Shown: piece after piece, positions 1-10,757 of the stretch
Layout: every line of letters begins with the position of its first letter
Position numbering within the stretch: the first letter of the stretch is position 1
Origin: Heterohyrax brucei
Lineage: Eukaryota > Chordata > Mammalia > Hyracoidea > Procaviidae
DNA: 64,000 nucleotides
Reading direction: 5' to 3'
Assembly: GCA_028571685.1 (NCBI GenBank)
Contig: CM053154.1
Span: 13,672,001-13,736,000, forward strand
Made by a program: the position numbers and the translations under genes
The notes under the pieces: generated by a model
Told to the model about the DNA's origin: nothing
The model's database searches: none
What the model saw: the letters and a program-made list of their open reading frames with translations, nothing else

Positions 1-231
1 GCCTTCAGAAAGTGCAGCCAGGGGATCTGAATAAAGCTGGGCCGTGGGCATTCCATAGGGTGCTGGCCCATTTGTGCCTCCGGCAACATCCCAGAATCCT
101 CTCCACTGGGGACAGGCTCGAGGGAAGGCTGAGATGGCAGTTTAGTGTCTGGCAATGGGAGCAATCCTGTGCACGTGAACCCAGATCTCCTGGGCCTAGG
201 CCTCACCACGGTTGGTGTGCTGAGGAGGTAC
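1..231. other. Unassigned sequence left of the inverted repeat
   Basis: No repeat family, exon or motif is recognised here. Open frames are short and carry no known domain. Confidence 0.4.
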
Positions 232-652
232 TGGGTAAGCTGCATTTTAGAAACTTCTCAGCTTCCAGTCCCTCCACTGCCAGCCCCCCTTAGCCCCCTG
301 AAAGCCAGCCATGGCCCAGTTTGGGCAGGAACATGCCCACTGGGCACTGTTTGGCATTCCGCAGAGGAGGCAGCCTGTTAAAGAGAAAAGAGAAATGACT
401 TTGGAGTCAGATGGGGGCCGGAATCCTGACCGCGAAGGCACCAGGCAGCCTGAGGTTGGGTTCTGGTTCTGTTACCTTCCAGTGCTGCAGCTTTGGGCCC
501 TGTCAATGTTCCTGTCTGTAAAATGGAATTTAAAGCACGAAAGCAATCATGGGAGACATGACTAGCATATACCCCGCATGGTACTCACTAATTTGCTAGG
601 CTTCTTCCCCTCCCTGCACACAGAACCGAGCATGTCATCTTGGGGTAGATTC
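232..652 (+). repeat. Left arm of a large inverted duplication
   Basis: Read on the + strand, this segment matches the reverse complement of 974-1390, colinear over about 400 bp. Shared landmarks, in order, are 'atggcccagtttgggcagg', 'tgcccactgggcactgtttgg', 'gaggcagcctgtt', 'gactttggagtcag', 'ggtgctgcagctttgggcc' (left copy 'agtgctgcagc'), 'atgttcctgtctgtaaaatgg', 'actagcatatacccc' and 'cttggggtagatt'. About 399-540 resembles a diverged MIR (pan-mammalian SINE), but similarity extends well beyond it on both sides. The two arms translate in parallel frames only because they are duplicates. I see no protein family. Confidence 0.85.
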
Positions 653-973
653 TGTTTTTGATGTAGATGAGACATCTATGAGCTGCCCTATATTATATAG
701 GTAATACATCAGCCACGGCATCTGTGTTTAGTAAATGTCAGTAGACTAAATGAACATACATACAGAGATATGAAAAATTTGTGATTCAATAACGTATTGA
801 AATAAAATAAAAACTAAATGACAGGCTTGGAAGATAGGAGAAGTATTACACACTGTATCATAAAGCATAGAACATCTCCTCTTAACTACTGAACTTCTCC
901 AGCACCTTGTAGAATACCAAATGCTTCTATTGACCTTCACTTGTGTGGACTTTCAAGGTGGTCTTGTGAGTTA
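653..973. other. Spacer between inverted-repeat arms
   Basis: About 320 bp of AT-rich sequence separates the arms. It has no counterpart elsewhere in the window and I recognise no family. A transcript through the locus would make this the loop of a long imperfect hairpin. Confidence 0.7.
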
Positions 974-1390
974 TGAATCTACCCCAAGATCCCATGCTTG
1001 GTTCTGTGTGCACAGCAGGGAAGAAGCCTAGCAATTAGGGAGCATCACATGGGGTATATGCTAGTCGTGTTTCCCATGACTGCTTTTGTGCCTTTAATCC
1101 CATTTTACAGACAGGAACATTGAGACGGCCCAAAGCTGCAGCACCGGAAGGTGGCGGAACCAGAGCTCAGCCTCAGGCTGCATCATGTCTTTGGGGTCAG
1201 GATTGAGGCCCAGAACTGACTCCAAAGTCTTCTTTCTTTCCACTTCAACAGGCTGCCTCCTTTGGGGAATTCCAAACAGTGCCCAGTGGGCATTTTCCTG
1301 CCCAAACTGGGCCATGTCTGGGTTAGGGGTGGTGGTGGTGGTGCTCGAACAGGGATCCTTTCAGTTTCTTAAGTGCAATTTACAAAGTAC
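974..1390 (-). repeat. Right arm of a large inverted duplication
   Basis: This is the inverted partner of 232-652. The best-matching core is 974-1316, roughly 80-90% identical by eye with small indels. Weaker similarity runs outward to about 1390 ('aagtgcaatttacaaagtacc' region, partner near 220-260). A short GGT run at 1326-1344 lies just outside the core and is replaced by C-rich sequence in the other arm. Confidence 0.85.
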
Positions 1391-2697
1391 CTGTGTTATT
1401 GTGATTTTAAAAATGAGGAAATTTAGGCACACAGCGCTCTGGTCAACTTCCTGTCAATAAATGCTTGCTGGTCTACTCTTCTCTACAAAAGAAGAAAGAG
1501 ACTTGAAGAAAGTATGACACAGCCTAGCCCCCCGGAGAAGCCCATCAACAGCAGAGCTGGTGTGTGAGAGAGGTCCCAAGCTCCTTCTGCTTCATCAGAG
1601 TCCTGGCTGCAGTGGTTGGTCAGGAAGCTTTCACTTCTGAGTAATAGAAGTCCAGCTCCATGAGCTTCAGCAAAATGGGAACTTCATTGGCTTTTCTATC
1701 TCCTGAAATTGAGCGTCAACTTCAGGCATGGTTGGATCTAGGAGCTCAAATGTTTCACTTAGGATTCTGTTCTCTCGTTTTCTGTTTTTGGCTCTATGTC
1801 TCCTCTGTATGTTCTCCTTTGTTCAGCAGCAAGAGGCTTCCAGGTGGTGGCCAGAAAAGATGTCATCAGCAAGCCTGACACGGGAGTACAGTAGTTGTGG
1901 TTAGTTGTCTGAGAGGGCTCAGACACAGGAGACCCCACGTATAAAGAACAGTGTCACCTGGTTTGGTGCCGTCATCACGAGTGTTGGTAGGATTGAGCCT
2001 ATTGTGGTGAACATTGTGTTACACCCTCTTACTGAAGATGTCCCTGCTTTCTCTGTCTCTCCTTGACCCCAAAGGCAGTCAACAGCCTTCTGTACTAGTG
2101 AAAGGCTCTGGTTGGTTATGTTTGGCTCGTGTCCTCATCCCTGAATGAAAGCCTATGCCCAGGGCAATGGGGCTCTCTAATTGGCCAGCCTGGGGTGTGT
2201 GTCACCGTTTGTGGCAGGCATGAATAGAGCCCCATGACTGATTGAGACCATGTGCAGTGGGGGAAGGGAGGTTTCCTATTGGAGAGGACAATGGGAAGAC
2301 AACAGATACACACCTAGCACGTAGTACCCTGTTCTCAAGCTGGGTGGCTATAGTCAACATCCGCGTTAGACGTTGGCTCTTCAGGGTGAACAATGGGTCC
2401 CAGGTGATACGAAGGGAAACAAATGACCAGAGACCGAAACAATTTCCTCCCTGAGACCATGGAAGGCTACCTCTGTGTCCATAGAGGGGTGTCCCAAGTG
2501 AGCACTCCAGGCAGCACCCAGGTGCTGAAACCAGGAGAGGTGCCCTAAGGAGTGATAAAGGAGGAAGGAAGGATGCTTTAAACCATGAGTGGACCACAGC
2601 TGTGGGGACTTGTAGTTTATACTGCCTTAGGAAAACAAGCTCAGAAATTTTGGACCATCACATGAAAAGGCCATTACAAGTTATCTAAGTGGTGTTA
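1391..2697. other. No recognised gene or repeat
   Basis: Apart from a faint MIR-like stretch near 1395-1440, this 1.3 kb holds nothing I can name. A 131-codon open frame on the - strand (2202-2597) has mixed composition and no domain. I regard it as chance. Confidence 0.4.
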
Positions 2698-2715
2698 ATT
2701 TTTTTTTTTTTTTTA
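2698..2715. repeat. Poly(T) tract
   Basis: An uninterrupted T run. It may be the poly(A) end of a minus-strand retroelement, but the adjoining sequence does not identify one. Confidence 0.8.
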
Positions 2716-3150
2716 GCAGTTGTGTTGGCCATTTCTGCACACAAAACAAAATAATTCCATAACTTGCTGGCTTACATGAGAAATCTTTGCTTAGCTCATG
2801 AGTTTTCAGGTTGGTTCGACTGTTCTTGCTTGGGTTGGGCTTCACTCATGTGTTTGAGGTTTGGGGACTGCCTAGTGCCAGCTGGACCATCCATGTGTAT
2901 AGGACCTCAGCTGGAATGGTAAGAGAAGATAATCACTGCTGTAGTCTTTCATCTCCTTCCAGTAGGGTGGCCTGGGCTTCTTCACATGGCATCTGGCTGT
3001 CATGAGCAGGATGAGAACAAGCCCCAATACTGCACAAGCACTTTTAAAGTCTGTCGATGCATTTTTCCTAGTGTCCCATTGTCCAAAGCTAGCCACATGA
3101 ACAATTCAGAATCAGTGTCAAAGGGAGTGCATTTGTGGCCATTTGGAATC
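2716..3150 (+). mobile_element. Probable ancient LTR-type repeat
   Basis: Phrases such as 'gggcttcttcacatggca', 'gagaacaagccccaat', 'gcacaagcacttttaaa' and 'ttgtccaaagctagccacatg', in this order, resemble an old mammalian interspersed repeat seen in many genomes. I believe it is LTR class but cannot fix the family by eye. Confidence 0.4.
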
Positions 3151-3351
3151 AATAACAGTAATCAAATCGTTTTTCACATGAAATTTTATTAAAAAAACCA
3201 AGTGCCTTTGAGTAGGATCCAACTCTATTTCCTAAACCAGATAGAAGCAGATACCCTCTGGGTATAACGAGGGGTGGGGTGACCTTGGCAGCACCTGAGG
3301 ACTCCAACAATTCTGGAGGGTGGAGTTTGAAACCCTCCCAGTCGAGCACAA

Positions 3352-3475
3352 ACTCTTCATTGTATGGATGAGGAGTCCGAGGCTCAGCAGCTGTTTAAGG
3401 TTGCATAGCTACCTAGAGATAGAGCTGTTGCTCTGGACCCTATTTCCGCTCCCACAATCCAATGAGATGAGTAGT
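3352..3475 (-). mobile_element. MIR fragment
   Basis: 'ggatgaggagtccgaggctc', then 'gtttaaggttgcatagctac' and 'agagctgttgctctgg', follow the reverse complement of the MIR 3' half (classically 'gatgaggaaactgaggct...ggtcacacagctag'). Confidence 0.6.
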
Positions 3476-3867
3476 GACGGTATTGTACTAGGAGAAGCCG
3501 AAGTTGGGAGAATACCATGTCTTGTGGAGCAGTTTAGGAAACAGTGTTTCCTATATACCCTTTAAAAAAGTCTTGGTTTCCCAATGTGAGATTTAAACAG
3601 AGATGCAAAGGAAGACAAGAAGCCAGCCTTGTAAAGCGTGAAGGGAAGATAATTTCATGCTATTGCACTAAATGGACCATCAGAGTTCTTTTGTTCATTT
3701 AGTTCTTTTGGTGGAGCTAGGAAAGTTGATTATGAAACTTATTTGTCAGGTATAAGGCAGGGGGTCCACATCTGCTCTCCCACCCATGGAGGGCTCCATA
3801 TAGATGGCCACAGGGGACTTGAGTTCAAAGAATGAATGACTTTGCTCCTGTTGATATTTTAGTTCTG
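3476..3867. other. No recognised feature
   Basis: About 390 bp of mixed sequence with no repeat signature or coding signal that I recognise. Confidence 0.4.
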
Positions 3868-4340
3868 ACTATTAGTTTTCTGTTGCTGCTGTAACAAATT
3901 ATCACTACCTTAGTGGCTTTAAAACTAATTTATCATCTTATAATTCTGAAGATGAGAAATCTGAGATGAATTTTTTGGAGACTAAAATTACAATGTCAGC
4001 AGAGCTGGTTTCTTCTGCTGGCTCTAAGGCAAATCCATCCTTGTCTCTTTCAGCCTCTAGGGACCACCTACATTCCTTGGCTTGCGGCCTCTTCCTCACC
4101 TGACTCCATCCGTTGTCACGTGCCCCTCTCCTCTGACTCTTCCTTCAGCATCCTGCTAATAGCACTAGTGGGATTACATCGGGCCCCATCTGGATAATCC
4201 AGGACAATCTCCCCAGCTTGAGAGGCTTTATCACACCTTCAAAGTCCATTTTACCCTATAAGGTAACATTCACAGTCTCTGGGATTAGGCTGAGGCTATT
4301 GTTTGGAGAGGGGATATTATTTAGCCAACAACAACATTGA
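3868..4340 (+). mobile_element. MLT2/ERVL-type solo LTR
   Basis: It opens with 'ctgttgctgctgtaacaaat', continues with 'agtggctttaaaactaattt' and 'cattccttggcttgcggcc', then 'ggataatccaggacaatctcc' and 'aaggtaacattcacagtctc', ending near 4340. This is the usual order in MLT2-like ERVL LTRs. No retroviral internal region adjoins it. Confidence 0.7.
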
Positions 4341-4354
4341 CCCTTACTGAGATC

Positions 4355-4556
4355 TTTAACTAGTTTGGAGCCCTGGTGATGCAGTGGTTAAGAGCTTGGC
4401 TGCCAGTTTAAAGGCTGGCAGTTCAAATCTGCTAGGCACTCCTTAGAAGCCCTATGCGGCAGTTATACTCTGTTCAGTAGGGTCACTATGAGTTTCCACG
4501 GACTCAGTGGCAATGAGTTTGGTTTTCTTTCTTCTTTTTTTAGTTTTAACAAGTTT
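4355..4556 (+). mobile_element. AfroSINE type A with target-site duplication
   Basis: Head 'gccctggtgatgcagtggtt', B-box-like 'gttcaaatctg', 'ctccttagaagccctatg' and tail 'tcactatgag...actcagtggcaatg', then a T-rich end. Flanks 'tttaactagttt' (4355-4366) and 'tttaacaagttt' (4545-4556) differ at one base and are a likely target-site duplication. The element itself is about 4367-4544. Confidence 0.88.
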
Positions 4557-4688
4557 ACTCTCTAGCCTTTGCATCTGATGAAGTTTAGGGTATGATAAAG
4601 GAACTACACAAGGGCCTGAACACACATGGTCAGTTAAATCACCGTGGTGATGACACAAATAATGAAGCTATATCCCTGTAGTTTCTCC

Positions 4689-4880
4689 CAAGGATTTCTG
4701 GTGGCAGACTGGTCGAGTGCTTGGCTGCTAACTGAAAGGTCAATGGTTCAAACCTACCAGCTGCTCTGTGGGGGAAAGATGTGGCAGTCTGCTCTGGTAA
4801 ACATCATAGCCTTGGAAACCCTATAGGATAGTTCTACTCTGCCCTGTAGGATTGCTATGCACTGATGGGAATGAATTTAT
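4689..4880 (+). mobile_element. AfroSINE type B
   Basis: 'ctggtggcagactggtcgag', 'gctgctaactgaaaggtc', 'ggttcaaacctacc', 'gaaagatgtggcagtctgct', 'ccttggaaaccctatagg' and 'attgctatgcactgatggg' occur in family order. The tail is degenerate. Confidence 0.87.
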
Positions 4881-5817
4881 AGTTCCTGTCAGAACAACAT
4901 AAAAACCCCGAAGTAGCAGGACCTCACAAGAAAGGATTTATCTGAACATCAGTAGAAAATAAGTACTGAGACCCCTTGTTGCTGTTCCAGGTACAAAAGA
5001 CCCACGATGTTGCTATGGGCCATCCCTGCCCTATCTGAACATACCAAGTGAGGACTGTCCCCTCAGGTCATCTTTCTATGGGGACAACTGGTAGAAAAGA
5101 GCATCTCCTGGTGTGAGTGGACAGAGGCATGCCTTTATTTTGTGTCGTGTGTGTAGGTATATGTAGGCACAGCTGACATGTGAATGAGGTCTGTACAATA
5201 AATAGTTGGTTGTAGATGTCCCCAGGGGAGAGTTGCTGTTTAAGAAAGGAAGAAGAAAACATATGTCTATTACTACCATTATATGCATCTACTATCAGAG
5301 GCAAATAGAGATACCAAGAGATGATCAAAAACAAGCTAAAAACTCACTGGAAGGAAAGGATGGTGCTTGCACAAATTGTCTATAAATCTTCCAGAACTCT
5401 CTCTCTTTGGGTGCCATGTGAAATGCTTGCTTTCTTCTTAGTGTCTCGTTAAGAGGGAAATTTATTGCTCAATCATTGAACTATGTCAGTTTTTAAAAAA
5501 TGTTGTGTATTTCCAGGAACCACATGCTTGATTTTGTGTTAGCTACATGCCATTGAACAGGAACAAGCTTGGACTTTCCAGTGATGAAGTGATGCTAATC
5601 TGAAATAAAAGAGAGAGCATGTACTCACTTGGAAGCCACAGCAGTTTCCCATAAATGTATCACAGCCTCTGCTCCCTTGTGATAAGTTAGAATAACATCA
5701 CTCCTTCCTCTCAGGCCAGGGCACAATCCATATCCTTGCGCACCCCTCCCTCCAGCACCTTCCTGCCTTCTCTGCAAGTGGGTCCAAAGACAAACCAGCA
5801 GAAGAGCCAGATTCTTA
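4881..5817. other. No recognised gene or repeat
   Basis: About 930 bp without a recognisable family. Overlapping minus-strand open frames of 70-88 codons (5068-5334) show no domain. An AT-rich stretch with polyadenylation-like hexamers is present but has no upstream exon. Confidence 0.4.
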
Positions 5818-5839
5818 TGGGTGTGTGTGTGTGTGTGTG
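5818..5839. repeat. (TG)n microsatellite
   Basis: About ten consecutive GT dinucleotides between 'tatggg' and 'ctgcccag'. Confidence 0.9.
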
Positions 5840-6187
5840 CTGCCCAGCTGTGCTCGCACCCCTGCCCTGGAGTGAAGAGTTTGCAAAGGACCAGGAAGGG
5901 AAAGAAAAATGTTAAATAAAAACCAATGAGTTTCGTATCATCCTTGCTAAAAATAAGAAATAGGCAGGAGATGAAGGGCTAGGCTGACACATGTGAACGT
6001 GTCTCTACAAAGGTACTGCGGTCCAGAGGCTGCGGGGAATGGCTGCCTCCTGTTCCTCTTATTCTGCTACAGACTGTACCCTGGGGGCAAGCGTGTCACT
6101 AAGCAGCTAAAACAGACAACGGAAGGGATGGGAGGAAAAGAAAGAAAAGCAGGGATGCCTCAGGGTTTACCTGGCCCTAGTCCCCAT
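5840..6187. other. No recognised feature
   Basis: Mixed sequence with a purine-rich patch near 6120-6150. No repeat or coding signature is seen. Confidence 0.4.
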
Positions 6188-6360
6188 CTCGAGTGCCCAC
6201 GTGGTACAGTCAAGCACTTGACTGTGAACTGAGAGGTTGACATTCAAACCCAAACAGAAGTGCCTTGGAGGAAAAGCCTGGAGATCTGCTTCTGAAAGGT
6301 CACAGCATGGAAAACCCTCTGTTCTGCAACATAGGGGGTCACTATGAGTCCAGCAACTTG
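6188..6360 (+). mobile_element. AfroSINE type C
   Basis: 'gtgcccacgtggtacagtc', 'gaactgagaggttgacattc', 'agtgccttggaggaaaagcc', 'gagatctgcttctgaaaggt', 'acatagggggtcactatgag'. The type-C middle block is present and the tail stops early. Confidence 0.82.
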
Positions 6361-6930
6361 CATGTGCCCATCTTTTCTGCAGGGCTCATTAAAACTGGAA
6401 GCTGTCCACGTGAGTGATGGGAACACGAGTGAGCAAGGGGACATACTGGAGTTGCTGCAAATGCTTTGAAAGAAACAGGGGGACATGGAAGGTGAGATTT
6501 GATGGCGCTGAAACTCAAGGCTCCTGTCACTGTTGGAAATGAGATTGGCTGAGTTGATTTGATGGCTCCACATGTGGCTGTTGGCAGTACGGTAGTATCT
6601 GAAGCACACCTGTCCAGCTTCTTTGCTGGATCTTGATAAATGCAGCTGTGAATTCTCCGTCTCTAGACATGGGCCTTTTCTTCTCTCTAGCTCTTTGACT
6701 TATGAGTTGACTTTTTAATTAAGCGTTCCTTAGACGTCTAACTTTTTCCTACAAAGATCATTTCACCATGTTGACAAGGCTACTCATATTTATTTTTATT
6801 TGTTCAACTATATTTAAGTGCCTATTCAGTTGAAGGCCCAGAAAAGTATGAGAAAATGAGTCACACACAACTAGCTTTTGAGTAAATAGATGTTTAGACG
6901 CACATTTGTGTTTACATATGGTCTGTTTTG
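6361..6930. other. No recognised feature
   Basis: About 570 bp. A 121-codon minus-strand frame overlaps the adjacent SINE and has no domain. Nothing else is identifiable. Confidence 0.4.
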
Positions 6931-7417
6931 GTCATCTAGTAGCTGCTGCAACAGAAATATCACAAATGGATGGCTTTAAAGGGAGAAGTTTTATTTAGTC
7001 ACAGTCTGGTAGGCTAAGAGTCCAAATTCAAGGCACCAGCACCAGGGGAAGGCTTCCTCTGTCTGCTCTGCTGGAAGATTCTTGTCATCAATCTTTCCCT
7101 GGATTGGGAGCTTCTGAGGTGCAGGGATCCCTGCTCCTTTCCAAATTATGCACTCTGCTTCCCTACGGTGGTACTAGGTTCACAACTTCCTGCTTGCTTG
7201 CTTTTCCTTTATAGCACAGAAGACTGCCTCAAGGCACAACATGATCTTACAGATTGAGTCCTGCCCCACCAACCCAACCACTTCCCATCCTCCCATATTA
7301 ACATCATAGAGGCGCGGTTTATAGCATTAGAACCATCACACAGTAGCAGCAATCAGCAATCATGGCCTAGCCAAATTGCTACATACATTTTTGGGGGGAC
7401 TCAGTTCAATCCATGCC
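6931..7417 (+). mobile_element. ERVL-type solo LTR
   Basis: 'gctgctgcaacagaaatatc', 'atggctttaaagggagaag', 'ccaggggaaggcttcctctg', 'gggagcttctgaggtgcagg', 'gactgcctcaaggcacaaca', 'aacatcatagaggcgcgg' and terminal 'gttcaatccatgcca'. This is the same family as the LTRs at 29.4, 34.2, 51.7, 56.1 and 59.6 kb. It probably derives from a lineage-specific ERVL relative. No gag/pol remnant adjoins it. Confidence 0.75.
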
Positions 7418-7617
7418 AGAGTCTGTGGGTGGTACAAATATTTAACAGTAATTGAAGGTTGGAAGTTTGAGTCAACCCAGGGGTGCCTCAGAAGAAAGCC
7501 CTGGCAATCTAATTCCAAAAAATCATCTGGTGAAAACCTTATGGGATGCAGTTCTACTCTGACATGCATGGGATTGCCTGCTGTGAGCCAGAATTGACTC
7601 AGCAGCAACTGTTTTTT
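7418..7617 (+). mobile_element. AfroSINE type C directly after an LTR
   Basis: 'gtctgtgggtggtacaaat', 'ggttggaagtttgagtcaac', 'ccctggcaatctaattcc', 'gcagttctactctgacatgc' and 'gccagaattgactcagcagc'. It abuts the LTR end, so it may have entered its terminal 'catgac' region. Confidence 0.83.
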
Positions 7618-8340
7618 ATATTTTAAATATATGTTTTTATGTATATTTACAAATGTATTCTTTAATTTTTTTAAAATGTGTTGTTTTTTGAGCAGAGTCT
7701 AGGCTCAAAATACATTCATCCAGATAAATCCTGAAGACCTTCCTAAAAAACAGAATTTAGAAATGCACGTGGTTCGACAATACTGAAAAGTGTGCTTTCA
7801 AACACCATCCACATTATGCCTGGAAACCCAGGCTTTCGTTTGTGGGTAAAACTCAAAATGGGTTTCCATTTTTACAAACCCAGTTTGGAATAGTCCACTT
7901 TTCCTTAGGGGGCATTTTAAATTGAATGAATAGAGAAACTTAGTGTGTTACTGTTTCAAAATAACCAACTGCAGAAAAGCAATCTGGCATGCTTCCCAGT
8001 GGCGTTTCTTTTTACCTACCCCCGCATATCCAGGTGTGATGTAATAATCAAATTTTGGCGGTATTCAAAACCACGCTTCCCAGCAACTTCTGAATGATCC
8101 CTAAGGAGAGCCAGCTGAGGCTGAGGACCGCTGGCAGCATTCTTTGCCACCTGGGGGCAGACGGCAAGTACTGCAAACATTTTTAGCTCCTTAGCTCTGA
8201 ACACTTTCATAATCCTACTTGGTTCAACACACTGGCTGCTACCTTCTGGATGAGGCAGAGGAAACTCTTGCAGTTGTTGCCATTTGGAGAAAAATGTGCA
8301 AAGATGATTCTAGGGCCTTTTTCTGCATGAATCTCGGAGA
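7618..8340. other. No recognised feature
   Basis: An AT-rich start (7618-7680) is followed by mixed sequence. Nothing recognisable on either strand. Confidence 0.4.
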
Positions 8341-8610
8341 GGGCAGCACGATGATTGGTCTGAACTACGACCTACATCCTGAATTCCAGCCCTTCTCCCT
8401 TCTACTCGCCTCCACTGCCCAGCTCCAACCCGTTCTTCATAGACCAGCCAGATTTGTTTCCTAAAAGCCTCAGTCAACTCGTGTCACTTTCTTGTTTAAA
8501 ACGGTCTGTGATTCCTCCCTCTGCCTCTTTGTGTTTGTAATGAAATTGTAAGGCATGGTCTACATGGTCTTTCACAGAGCTGTACTGATACCTTGGACTT
8601 GAGTTGATCC
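8341..8610 (+). repeat. Possible ancient LINE-type fragment, family uncertain
   Basis: 'ccagccttctccc'-like sequence, 'agaccagccagatttgtttc' and 'cagtcaactcgtgtcacttt' followed by 'gtgattcctccctctgcc' resemble a widespread old mammalian repeat phrase. The match is weak and I do not assign a family. Confidence 0.3.
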
Positions 8611-8623
8611 TTTTGGCCTGGAT

Positions 8624-8782
8624 TGGGCTATATATATCTATTGATTTGAGTCAATTCCAACTCATAGTGACCCTAGACTCATAGAGTTTCCAAGGGGTGC
8701 CTGGTGGATTTGAACTGCTGACTTTTTGGTTAGCATCCATAGCACTTAACCACTACGCTACCAGAGTTTCCTTGGGTTATAT
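8624..8782 (-). mobile_element. AfroSINE type A with short flanking duplication
   Basis: The reverse-oriented tail 'gagtcaattccaactcatag' is followed by 'tttccaaggggtgcctggtg', 'gaactgctgactttttgg' and 'cttaaccactacgctacc'. Flanks 'tgggctatat' (8624-8633) and 'tgggttatat' (8773-8782) differ at one base, a plausible target-site duplication. An internal part of the body is deleted. Confidence 0.86.
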
Positions 8783-10199
8783 GCCCATCCCTAAATCAAT
8801 CACTGCAGCCAGGAGGATATGATTCCCTGATTAGCCAGATTCCTGGAGTGGGGAATGAGGTCAGCCCTATGTAGACCACATGCCCTGGCTATGGGGGAAA
8901 ATTAGAACCTCAAAGAAAATCAGTGAGTCATGACCAGAAGAGGGAGGAGCAGATGCCAGAAAGATTATAGAGACAGATTTCCACCCCGAATCACAAAGGA
9001 CTATAGGCTACCATACTAAGGTTCTCTTGTAGCAATCCAGTAGATTTGGGATAAATACAGGAGCCACAGTGCTATAACACAGTGGTTAGACTTAAGAGTT
9101 GGAAATCGGAAAAGAATATTTAGGAATAAATCACAAGTAATAAAGAAGTCATATTATATTGCTCCAATGTTTTGGAGATTCTGCAATTTGAGTTCTAGAA
9201 AGAAATGACCAAATCTTGCCCAAATCACTTCTGGGGCCACTTACATGGTTTCCCAGGGCTGTAGTCCAGAAAATCAGGTGGGTAGAAACGTCTTGCTTTT
9301 CTTTCTGGTCAGCTCGTTTCATTCACCTTTTGGGGGATGGGAGGGAGTCAGGCTATTTTGGGGGTGAGAAGAGAGAAAGACTCAGGCACTTGGAAAGATG
9401 TGGCCACTGTGACTGGCTCTGTGGTCCTGGCTGTGCTTCCCAGAGGACATGGGGACAGAGAGGAGAAAAGGGATGGAGGAAAAGAAATACGGTTGTTCCT
9501 GGTTGATTAAGATGCTTCAGTTGGTAGAGCAGCTTGCTCAGAGCTGTGTGTTTTCTTTCTGTGCCTCTGATGTTCAGTTCTAGAGCTCTTTGTCATTATA
9601 TGTGTGAGTTTACACTCACAGGGTCAAAGACTGAGTAAATATTTTGTTAGGCAAATTTGCATCTTACTGGAGCTGAATATACATGTGATAACGTTTTTCA
9701 GCTGGTAGCGGGGCCTTTGGTGGAGAAGTCAGTAAGAGCGTACACAGAAGACATTTGGGGGGCTTTCCTAGGAAAAGGAGTATTGATGCCCATGCTTCTG
9801 AAAAGCATAACAAGAAGGAAGCTCCCCACCTGAACCTCAGTCTGCCACACACCTCATAGCTGTGAATCTCCTCCTGAAATGAAATGACATGTGTCAGTTG
9901 TGTCAAGAAGAGTTGCCTGGTGGTCATGCTCAGGGTCATGTCCAGAAGATAAATCAGTGTGATATCCACAAGGCATCAAAAATCATCTAAATCTTTACCA
10001 AAGTCACTCCAAGCAAAACAGAGATGTATAACACAGTTCATAGCATAATGTCGCCAAATCTCTCTCCATTCTTCCATACTTCTCTAAGCCACTGGGTTTT
10101 CATCTGAAAAATGTACGAAATAACTTGGCTACTTCATAGGACTTATTACTAACTCTAATAACCAACCAATCAACCGCCAACCCACCCACCCAACCAAAC
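8783..10199. other. No recognised gene or repeat
   Basis: About 1.4 kb. Open frames up to 101 codons (9664-9969, minus) show no domain. A faint SINE-head-like phrase near 9065-9090 is too short to call. A CA-rich run of 'aacc' units at 10151-10203 leads into the next element. Confidence 0.4.
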
Positions 10200-10289
10200 A
10201 ACCGTTTGCTGTTGAGTTGGTTGTAACTCATGGCCATTACATGAGTTAGTATTTCAGAACAAACTATGCTCCATAGAGATTTTTAAATT
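10200..10289 (-). mobile_element. Older AfroSINE, first piece (split by L1)
   Basis: 'gctgttgagttggttgtaac', 'tcatggccattacatgagtt' and 'ctatgctccatagagat' are the reverse-oriented 3' half of a long SINE. The remainder resumes after the inserted L1 at about 10758. Confidence 0.72.
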
Positions 10290-10757
10290 TATTATTCTCA
10301 TTTTTTAAGATTTTTGACTGTGCTTTAAGTGAAAGTTTATAATGCCAGTCAGTTTGATGAACAAAAACTTGCACACATGCTGCTAAGTAACTCTAGTTGC
10401 TTTCTCCACCTTATGACAGCACACTCCTCCTTTCCACCCTAGATTTTCCATGTTCATTCAGCCAGCTCCTGTCCCCTTCTACCCTCCCATCTCACCTCTG
10501 AACAGGAGCTGCCCAGTTAGTGTCTCATATAGTTAAGCCAAGAAGCACACTCTTCACCAGTATCATTTTATGTCTTACAGTCTAGTCCAATATTTGCCTG
10601 AAGAGTTGGTTTGGGGAATGGTTTCAGCTCTGAGCTAACAGAGAATTGGAGGGCCATGTCTTCCTGGGACCCTCCAGTCTGTTGGTCTGTAATGTCTGGT
10701 CTTTTAAATAGAGTTCTTGTTCTGTACAACCGTGTTTCTCCTGCAGTATCAGGGACT
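10290..10757 (-). mobile_element. L1 3'-UTR inserted in a SINE
   Basis: Reading the minus strand, this ends in 'ctttcacttaaagcac' close to a poly(A)-like end. On the plus strand it shows 'gtgctttaagtgaaagttta', 'cattcagccagctcctgtcc', 'gccaagaagcacactcttca' and 'gaagagttggtttggggaat'. I know this as the 3'-untranslated part of a family abundant in elephants. It is 5' truncated. Confidence 0.7.

Noticed and set aside
311-1315. Two similar 'proteins' on opposite strands near the start
   Set aside because: Their similarity is explained by the DNA inverted duplication. There is no evidence of selection on the reading frame.
2202-2597. 131-codon minus-strand frame
   Set aside because: Mixed composition, no domain and no flanking exon signals. 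Expected by chance in 64 kb.
9062-9110. Phrase 'ctataacacagtggttagac' resembling a SINE head
   Set aside because: No body or tail follows and the match is too short to separate from chance.
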